From Bolinopsis microptera (lineage: Eukaryota; Ctenophora; Tentaculata; Lobata; Bolinopsidae), in the NCBI RefSeq assembly GCF_026151205.1, contig NC_087074.1, positions 2,482,001 through 2,542,000 of the forward strand: a stretch of 60,000 nucleotides of DNA. The letters are read 5' to 3'. Each line of letters opens with the position of its first letter. Position 1 is the first letter of the stretch. The position numbers were made by a program, and so were the translations under genes. Under the pieces are notes generated by a model. It had not been told where the DNA came from. It saw nothing but the letters and a program-made list of their open reading frames with translations, and did not search any database. This document shows positions 52,592 through 60,000 of this stretch, in pieces.

Positions 52592-55500
52592 TTACCAGAA
52601 GGGACACCAGCCCATGTACAGTTGGCACAGGTTCTCAGTAGCAGTCGCCTGCTTTATCAAACTCTGCACCTGGTTCTCCACATCCAAATACTTCTCAGTT
52701 ATGTCATCAAATCCGGTCAACTTCTTCTTTACTTTCTCAAGGATCTCAACTGCTTTCTTGTTGATCTTTGTTTCGTTATTTCGTTCCTGGTGATAATAGA
52801 TTTAGATCTTTTCGAGAAAGTTATGAAGATTATTTAAATTTGAATAGCTGCATTGCTGTAAGCTCATAATAACGAAAGGAATAATATCTGGTATATTTAC
52901 CTGAATTTGTCTTCCATGTCCATCTACTTCATAGTCTTCAACTAGCCTCCAGTTGATCAAGGGATCATACACAAATGTTTCCAGGACGGCTAGGATGCTG
53001 TTCTCGTTATTTCTCAGTACCTGATTGAACAAATTACCATTTTAGTTAAATTTCTTTATATGAATTTCATGGTTTGCTGATTGCTTAGGAACAAGAGTAT
53101 ATGATCGCAAGAAAAGTCTTGCGCGATATCTCCTACCAGTACTAGAGCAGTTGTTAACAAATCGCCGCAATTCTTCATTACTAACTGTTAGCCCAAAGAT
53201 AAAGCGAATATAGCCCGCCACAATACAATGTCGAGAAGTGCGATTATAATTGTGGTGGTTGTAAAGAGGTTTTAAACATCATATCTATCAGTTAGCTGCA
53301 AATTATTGTACCACAAATCGCGAATATCTGTTAGTAAATCGCAAGGGAAATTTGTGGTAACTTGCAATTTATTAACAATTTGTCTCAGGGTAGCAAGTCA
53401 TCTTGGTACCACATGGTACCACATATCATGCTACCACATATCATGGTACCACATGTGACATGATGCTTGCTTTTGGGTAAAGCTAAGACGAATAGAAAAG
53501 TACATTACCTCCATAACATCGTTACAGGTCATGGTGTATGTGCCGTGAATCCCGGTAACCTCCATAGCTTTCTGCATCATCCTGGTAAGGCGGAAGGGAA
53601 CTTTCTCCGGGTACTTCTCCCTGTCACGTGACACGTCAAAACACTCTCCGAAATCACAGTGGATCAGGTTTCCTGAAAATGTTAGAAATGTTGTAAGTGT
53701 GGATTTTCTTCATCTCAGGTAATAATATTTTGAAGAAAACACCCAATTATTACAACACCAAAATATATCATATAGTCGGGGAACAGCTTTATCAAAAATA
53801 AACTAAAAATAACAAATGAATACAGTACCTGTCTTCCTGTCCATCATGATATTACTGGGATGTCTGTCTCCTAATCCCAGGATGTACCCCACCATACTCA
53901 TAACAGCGTGAGAGAGGATGTAATTCTTCCTCCGCTCAAACCACACCTCGGCACTCGGGGAGCGCTGGTACAGGATCAGAGCTAGATCCTCGCCTGTTGT
54001 AATGTTCAAGACCTCCTCAAACACCTCTATCTTCATCATCAGGGGCAGTTTCTCGTAACAGAAACAGAACTTTTGGCAGAGTTTAGTCTCTAAGGTTGGA
54101 GTGACTTTGTTCCTCTCTCGGTGTTCCTTGATAAGGAGATGGAGGGTGTCACTGTGGGGTCTCCAGCCGGACAGTCCTGAGTGTGGACTAAGAGGAATGA
54201 CACTGTACCTCTGGATGGACAGGTTTTGTTGTGCAGTTTTCTGGGAGTGAGCTAAAAGTGAGTTGACAAGTCCAAAGAGCTGCATCGCTCGTTCGTCTTG
54301 TCTCAGATCTTCGTTACCCTTCAGAAGGAAGGTGTAGGTTTTACCGTTACTACCAATCATGCTCAGCTTCCTAGGTCGGATCTTGCTCTTGATTACCCCG
54401 ACACTGGGGTTGATAGAGTGGATCTTGATGATGGGTTGCCCAGGATCATAGGTTCCCGGCACCACAAGTTCCATGCTTCGTGCCTGGTGTAGAAGGATAG
54501 GAGAAGCGTCCTCTAGTCGGACTGTGTTCATCGAGCTGATACTCAGACCAATCCTCTTGTAAACTTTAAAGTAACAATCCCAAGCTTGTCGGATGTATTC
54601 TTCGGCCTTTGAGTCTTTGGATTTGTTGTATTGTTTGCACCAATCGTATGCTTCTGCTAGGTCACTACCGTTGACATTTTTGAAACTCTTTTCAAGGTCG
54701 GTGAGATTGTTCACTGCATCAGGATTTGAAAACTCGGGGTTCACAAGCTTGTGCATGGGGCTCAGAATCTCGAACATTCCTTTCGCATTCTTCTCTTGGA
54801 ACCACTTACTACTTGCTTTCTCCAGAGCCTCATGCCACTGCTCGTTCCAGGAAATAGCGATCCTAATGAGCTCATTTGAGAACATGACACCCTCCTGTAC
54901 AACTTGTGGGGTATGTTCTGTCATGAGATCAAGCAGCTTCTTAGCGTAATCCCCCCGGCTACAGTCACTGCTTCTCTTGGCCACACTCAGAGGGTAGATC
55001 AGAGCTTGAGGGTGCTCACGTCCCACGTCATTCAGCACCTGGTGGATCAGATCCCTTACACTCCTATCAGGCATGTCTATACGAGCTATCAACTGTGGGA
55101 TCACCTGCATCCACGTTTTTATGGGTATCCTCATAACTCCGTTCTGTAACACGTCGCTAACGTCTCTGTTGCTACCGTGGGTAAACCAGAGAGTCAGCAG
55201 TCTTAGGATGTCTTGAAGAAGATTTGTATCCAGAGAGAGTGTAATCGACTCAATAAATCCACTGACTGCGGCAGTTATCAGACTGTACTTATACGTGATG
55301 TCGTTGTAGAGTCTGTCCTTGGTGAGGAGAAGTCGTTGTAATTCCTCGTTCTCGAGTTCGCTTTTTGGTTCCCGAGGTAGAGGGATAATCTCGTTAACAG
55401 AGCCGGGCTCCTCTGGTCCAGAGTCGCCGTTAGCAGAGGGATCGGGAAGTCTTATGATGGAGCTATCATGACCTCCCTCGGATACTTCGTCATCAGAATC

Positions 55501-58500
55501 TATATCATCTACATCATCATCCAAATCTTCCTCGTCTTCATCGTCCAGATCATGAGGAACTCCTTGCAGTTCTTTGATCCGCTCGTTGACTACTCTAAAC
55601 TCATCCTTTAGAGATTTCAGTTTCTCAGGTTGTGCAGCGTTGAAGTTCATCATGGCCCACAAGTGCCACGACTTGTACCACTTATTGTCCATCTCTTTAG
55701 CTTCCCTGAAGAATTCTAGCGTCCCCTCAGCTGGATTAGGGTTAGAATGGTTCCCTTCGTTCAGACTGTAAAGCCACATTCCTTGCTTCAGCTTGTACTT
55801 GGATCTCAGTCTTCTGTCATCCTTTATATCTTGTCTGAAGTAACTCCTGTCCACTCTATCTAATCCTTGTTTAACGTAGGAATTCAACATCTGATAAGCT
55901 TGTATCTTCCCATCTTCATCTCTAGAATCGTTCCACTGATACTTCAAATACTGGTACACGACGTAGGGAGAGAGACTCTGTGTGGATTCCAGCCACTCGT
56001 TTGAGTCCTGGAATTTACTAGGATCTTTACCAATAAGATCTAGGAGAATCTTTTTAGAGAGATCCAGTCTTCCATCTCGCCTGGCGATGGAGCTGAATTT
56101 TAACCAAGCTCTTTCGTCCTCCTTGGGTGAGAGGACCAACTTGTGGACCTCCAGGATGCGAGACCAATCGTTGACGTTTCGCTGACAGCCTTGTAATCGC
56201 TGCCACCATACTTCCCGCAACCTAAAATTATGTTTGGTTAACGAGATTCGCGCTATTTTTAACCCATTTCAAATCTAAACATTTAATTTATACCTGTGTA
56301 TGTAAAATGGTTCATGTGAGTCCCAAATTCATACAAAGCAGGGACAAAATGATTTCGCGATTATTTTGGCCAAAAATCGCGATACCGCGAATTACATTTT
56401 AGGGTATATTAAACTATACATGAAATTTGTCGCAAATAATAGGAAAAATCGCGATTCCGTACATGCCGCGAATTTCTTTTGTCCCTGGATTACAAAAGGA
56501 CTGTTGAGGCAGACATTTCAACAGTTACTCGGGAAGTAGGAATAGCACATAATAGGCACTGAGTAGAAGGGTGACCACTGGCCGGTGGATGCATGCGAAA
56601 CAGTTAAAGTGATTCAGTTTATTTTCCTTTAAGTTTGTTCTCCGGAACAACGCTCACAGCCTTTGAACAAGTTGCTAACCTGTCCTTCCTCTCGTCTCGT
56701 TTCTTAATCATTTCACTCTCCGTCTTGTATTCCCGACAGTTAGAGTAGTACCTAAAAGTGGTGTGTATGTGTCACGTGGTGTGTCATGTGGTGTGTCATG
56801 TGTCAACTGTCACGTGGTGTGTCACGTGATGTTTAGGTCGGATTATTTGCTATTTCTCAGAAACAACGGTAGAAGAAAATAGATTAGAAGAAAATAGGGT
56901 AGAATTACATACACTAGAATAAAATAGGCAAGATTTAATAGGAATGTAAAGGGACACTTAAGATTGAGTACATATTATTATATCCATAGAGACTATTTAA
57001 AGAATTAAAAACTAACCCCTTCTTAAAAGCAACCACCTCCTCCATTTCACTCAACATGTGCATATCTACAATCTTAGTGTACAGTCGGTGGTATCCCTCC
57101 TTTACAATCACCGTTATTTCCTGATCCAGCGTTTCTCTAGAATTAGCGGAGTTATTATTGAAATACATGAGCTATCAAGCGGTTAAGTATGTTGTCCAGA
57201 AATTACCACAATAAATGAAAACAATGAGTTTGCTTGGTGGATACCATGCCAACATGTTGATTTTGAATCCGCAATAATTATAAGATGAAAAAGGTTCTGT
57301 TGATTACTCACCTAGACTGGTCGATAAGGTCCTGAGCGGCCAGGTAATCCTTCTTTTCAATAGCGCTTACAGCGGAGAAGAAGTTCTTTTGATAATTCAT
57401 GTCCATCTTATCTGAAGTTTATGAGATATTGACATTACAGTGAGGTAATGTGATATATCATGTGAGATGAGGTATTGACATTACAGTGAGCCACTTCGAA
57501 TTAGAGTAAGAACAAAAAAGAGCGCAACATGTTTAAATTCTATCATGCGGGTGTTTCAATCTTTATCGAAAATCAAAACATTGATGACATTAATTTAAAA
57601 TCTGGGTCCAATAAATTAGAGAACTGACCAGTATAATGTGTGAGATGGTCCCAGTTGGAAAGTCTCCAACTTGCTGTAGCAGCCAGACTAGCCATGCTGG
57701 CTTTATCCTCAGGTGAGAGGAGGTTGTCTACTCTGTAGTTCTGGTTCACATCACTCCCGGCTCTTGGTCTTGACAACACTACGTGGGACAGTTAGTTAAG
57801 AGGGTGCCACTAAAGTTGTGACTAAAGTTGTGACTAAAGTTGTGACTAAAGTTGTGACTAAAGTTGTGACTAAAGTTGAGACTAGTGACGGAAAGCTTTA
57901 TTTTGCCACTTGCGTTGCCACAGTTTGGTTTCAATGCCGCAAACTATCAATATTATGCAGGTTCGATCAACCTCAGAATCTTAAGCAGTCAATTTATAAA
58001 CCATGCATTTTACCACAAGTCATAATAAATAATAAAGTCAACAAATGTAATCTTTTGAGTTCGAGAAATTTATAAATTAGCTTATTACTTTCACGGATCA
58101 GTCAGAGAGGTTGTACAGTAAACTCAATATGATACAGAATAAATTTAAAGTTTAGTGTGTAAATTAAACTTAGGAGTATACTCCGTTTGCGAGTTTTATG
58201 TAAGTTGTGTCTAAGATAAAGAAATTAAAGGATTCCTAACTCAAAACTTACGTCGCTCGTTGACATTTGCACTGGTGGAGGTCTCGCTCCAAAAGCTATC
58301 GATCGTCTTTTGCATCTCTTCCCAACGATTAAGTGACTCCAAGCATCTGCCAGATATTGACCATGAACATTACCAATTATTTCAATTCTTATACACACAA
58401 GGACGCGCACGTATTTTCAATTTGAGCATTATCTAACTCAAGAACTGATCAAAGTGTACAGATCGATATTCATATATGATTTGTTAATAAATAAGACTGG

Positions 58501-59707
58501 CTCAATACAGGGCAGGGTACTCAAGTGTAAACAAGATTCCACCAACCTGAGTTTGCCGAGAACGTAAGAAGTTTTATCAGGTAGGTTCTGATCAAGTTTC
58601 TCGTTGTAACGTAACAGTGCCTCGTCCCACTGCTGTAACTCTTCATACCTGCAGGAGAGATGCTTTTAAATCAATAATCTACAGGGTGTACCGCATAAAG
58701 TGTGACTTTTTTCCACTTAAATAGTTTTTGACAAAATTAAACTTCACGGTTATTTTTAACTAAATTTTGTCAGAAATATACATAGTTGAATTGATAAAAA
58801 TAATAAAAGATATGGTTAATAGTTAAGCATCTTCTCAAAAAAAGCCACCCTTCCCAAAAATTAAATATTGTAATCTGAAATTGAGGTCCAAGATTTTCAA
58901 AATCTCCGCCAGGCGAACAAAGAAAGGCACTCGAATCTCAATATTTCAGGGTAATGGCTTGAAATGTGGCTAAGGTTATCTTATGGTTTTCTTGGAGTAA
59001 GAGGTAACAAGGCTTAGTGTACGAGGTAAAGAGACAGACTGGTATTATATAGTAATGTTCACTAACCAGGGATCTAGTATACTAATGTTCACTTACCAGG
59101 GATCTAGTATACTAATGTTCACTTACCAGGGATCTAGTATACTAATGTTCACTTACCAGGAATCCTCAGGAGTGTTCAGTTTACTGGGGTTCATCTGAGC
59201 GTACTTCAGAACTCCCAGAGCAGCTTTAGGTTGTTGTAAGGTGTTGTTGATCCTCAGCAGTTCCACCAGAGTGCCAGGTTCCTGTTGAAGGAAGTCTTTC
59301 TCTGTGTAGTGGAGCGCTTTGGCGTACGAGTTACACTTCTTCGCTGCTTTAGCGAATACCTGGGCGTATGGTGGTAAGATTTCCTGGGAAGTTTTGTAAT
59401 TTGCTGTTGTGACGGTTGTAATGTTAAGTTGAGTAGCACTTTAATACATTACTATTTAACATTTAACAGTACTTGTTATTTTGTGCTAACGTCAGTGTAA
59501 CTGAAATCAGTGATATTCTCAGAAATTTGTGTAGTGCGAATTACGTAAACGAAATTGCATCAGCAGCTCCAGTCTCACCTCATTTCTGATATCCAGAGTG
59601 CCCTTACCCCAGTGCTCCATAAACTCCTGCAGGTTCAATATCGCCAGTGTCACCTCTGGAATACTCTGGTTTTCTAAAACCTTCTTCAGGTTTTCTCCCA
59701 GCTTGTC
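52592..59707 (-). CDS. MTOR: Serine/threonine kinase mTOR, C-terminal half (partial)
   Basis: Twelve exons, phases agreeing: 59707-59579, 59383-59157, 58648-58547, 58346-58252, 57778-57629, 57411-57312, 57136-57017, 56751-56680, 56221-53829, 53672-53509, 53020-52901, 52786-52592. This gives about 1288 aa to the stop; the N-terminal HEAT region lies beyond the right edge. mTOR is the PI3K-related kinase of TORC1 and TORC2 that couples nutrients and growth factors to growth. [54 protein letters not shown], then an insert very rich in Asp and Glu. [23 protein letters not shown] to [15 protein letters not shown]. Kinase: [39 protein letters not shown], catalytic [13 protein letters not shown], and DFG in [17 protein letters not shown] ends [12 protein letters not shown]. 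Most of FAT, FRB and the kinase N-lobe sit in one 2.4-kb exon. No disabling change seen. Confidence 0.97.
56339..56487. mobile_element. hAT-like MITE, second copy
   Basis: Starts CAGGGACAAAATGATTTCGCG-like text (first 20 bases CAGGGACAAAATGATTTCGC) and ends TTTCTTTTGTCCCTG. It has the same GCGATTTTTGGCC-type interior as 4571-4687 in inverted arrangement, plus about 30 extra bases. Located in the mTOR intron between 56221 and 56680. Confidence 0.7.
57808..57884. repeat. 12-bp tandem repeat
   Basis: ACTAAAGTTGTG is repeated about six times, ending with a variant. It lies in an mTOR intron about 30 bp from the exon edge at 57778, on the 3' splice-site side. Confidence 0.9.
59038..59160 (-). repeat. 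30-bp tandem repeat across an mTOR 5' splice site
   Basis: On the minus strand the exon end TCCTG and donor GTAAGTGAAC (exon ends 59157) are followed by ATTAGTATACTAGATCC and again CTGGTAAGTGAAC, four times in all (the last donor copy changed to GTTAGT). Using any later donor would place TAA directly after TGG. Confidence 0.9.
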
Positions 59708-60000
59708 CTGAAATTAAGTCATCACAATGTAATTATGGTAATTAAAGTCATTAGCGAGGACGGTAAGAGTAACGCTAAGTGTTGATAGACCACGCTTTAC
59801 TCATCGTTACAGTATGATAAGGTCATCATCGTGTGATAGTCTTATGTTTTTGAGATGTTTATTGTTTACATTATTTCTAGCTGTTCAACATTAGGTTACG
59901 TTACACTTTCCGAGCTCCTTATGTCAAACATGAATATTCAACAGTGTAGATTTAACCCGTTTCTGACCAACTACTCGCTGTATAAAACACGGAGGTCTTA
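59708..60000. other. mTOR intron and window edge
   Basis: Intronic sequence upstream, in the sense of the gene, of the exon at 59707. An open minus-strand stretch at the very end might be part of another mTOR exon but cannot be judged. Confidence 0.4.

Noticed and set aside
52431-52793. 120-codon plus-strand frame at the mTOR 3' end
   Set aside because: It is antisense to the FATC exon, whose minus-strand reading ends in the diagnostic GWCPFW.

Overview
This is a eukaryotic, almost certainly animal, nuclear window: AT-rich DNA, genes split by many short GT-AG introns, a cellular QDE-1/EGO-1-type RNA-dependent RNA polymerase (RdRP), mTOR, an SV2/SVOP-like transporter, an NmrA-like protein, LINE pieces, a tRNA-derived SINE and many MITEs. 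The retained cellular RdRP together with mTOR and a type I membrane protein with PPxY tail motifs fits an invertebrate, perhaps a cnidarian or other early-branching animal. The species cannot be fixed from the sequence alone. Gene models were built by hand from splice sites and reading-frame phase; each reported model closes in frame.

Layout. 1.85-20.8 kb (+): a complete RdRP gene of 21 exons (about 1493 aa), with the catalytic DLDGD. Its largest intron (5.1-11.8 kb) contains a whole MFS transporter gene on the minus strand (5.5-7.3 kb), a segmental duplication and a piggyBac-like foldback element. 21.0-25.1 kb (-): a type I membrane protein whose ectodomain is two copies of the same three-exon cysteine module, convergent with the RdRP gene. 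26.7-33.0 kb (+): a conserved-looking gene I do not recognise (about 475 aa visible), carrying a hAT-like element, a LINE ORF1 and a 258-bp palindrome in its introns. 33.6-42.1 kb (+): a tandem cluster of three paralogous, fast-diverging secreted proteins. 42.9-48.1 kb (-): an NmrA-like gene (339 aa) with a 2.2-kb terminal-inverted-repeat element full of simple repeats in one intron. 48.1-52.6 kb: no gene seen. 52.6-59.7 kb (-): the C-terminal half of mTOR (FAT, FRB, kinase, FATC), running off the right edge.

The most unusual signal recurs across the window. In at least seven places a tandem duplication or minisatellite is built from an exon edge plus its adjoining intron or 3' sequence, so the splice site (once, the stop codon) is itself copied. 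The extreme case is a 73-bp unit repeated 47 times before one RdRP exon, presenting 47 nearly identical 3' splice sites of which only the last keeps the frame. In five of the six splice-site cases the copies I translated lead to an early stop if read through. The secreted three-gene family and the two-module membrane protein are the best candidates for undescribed protein families.
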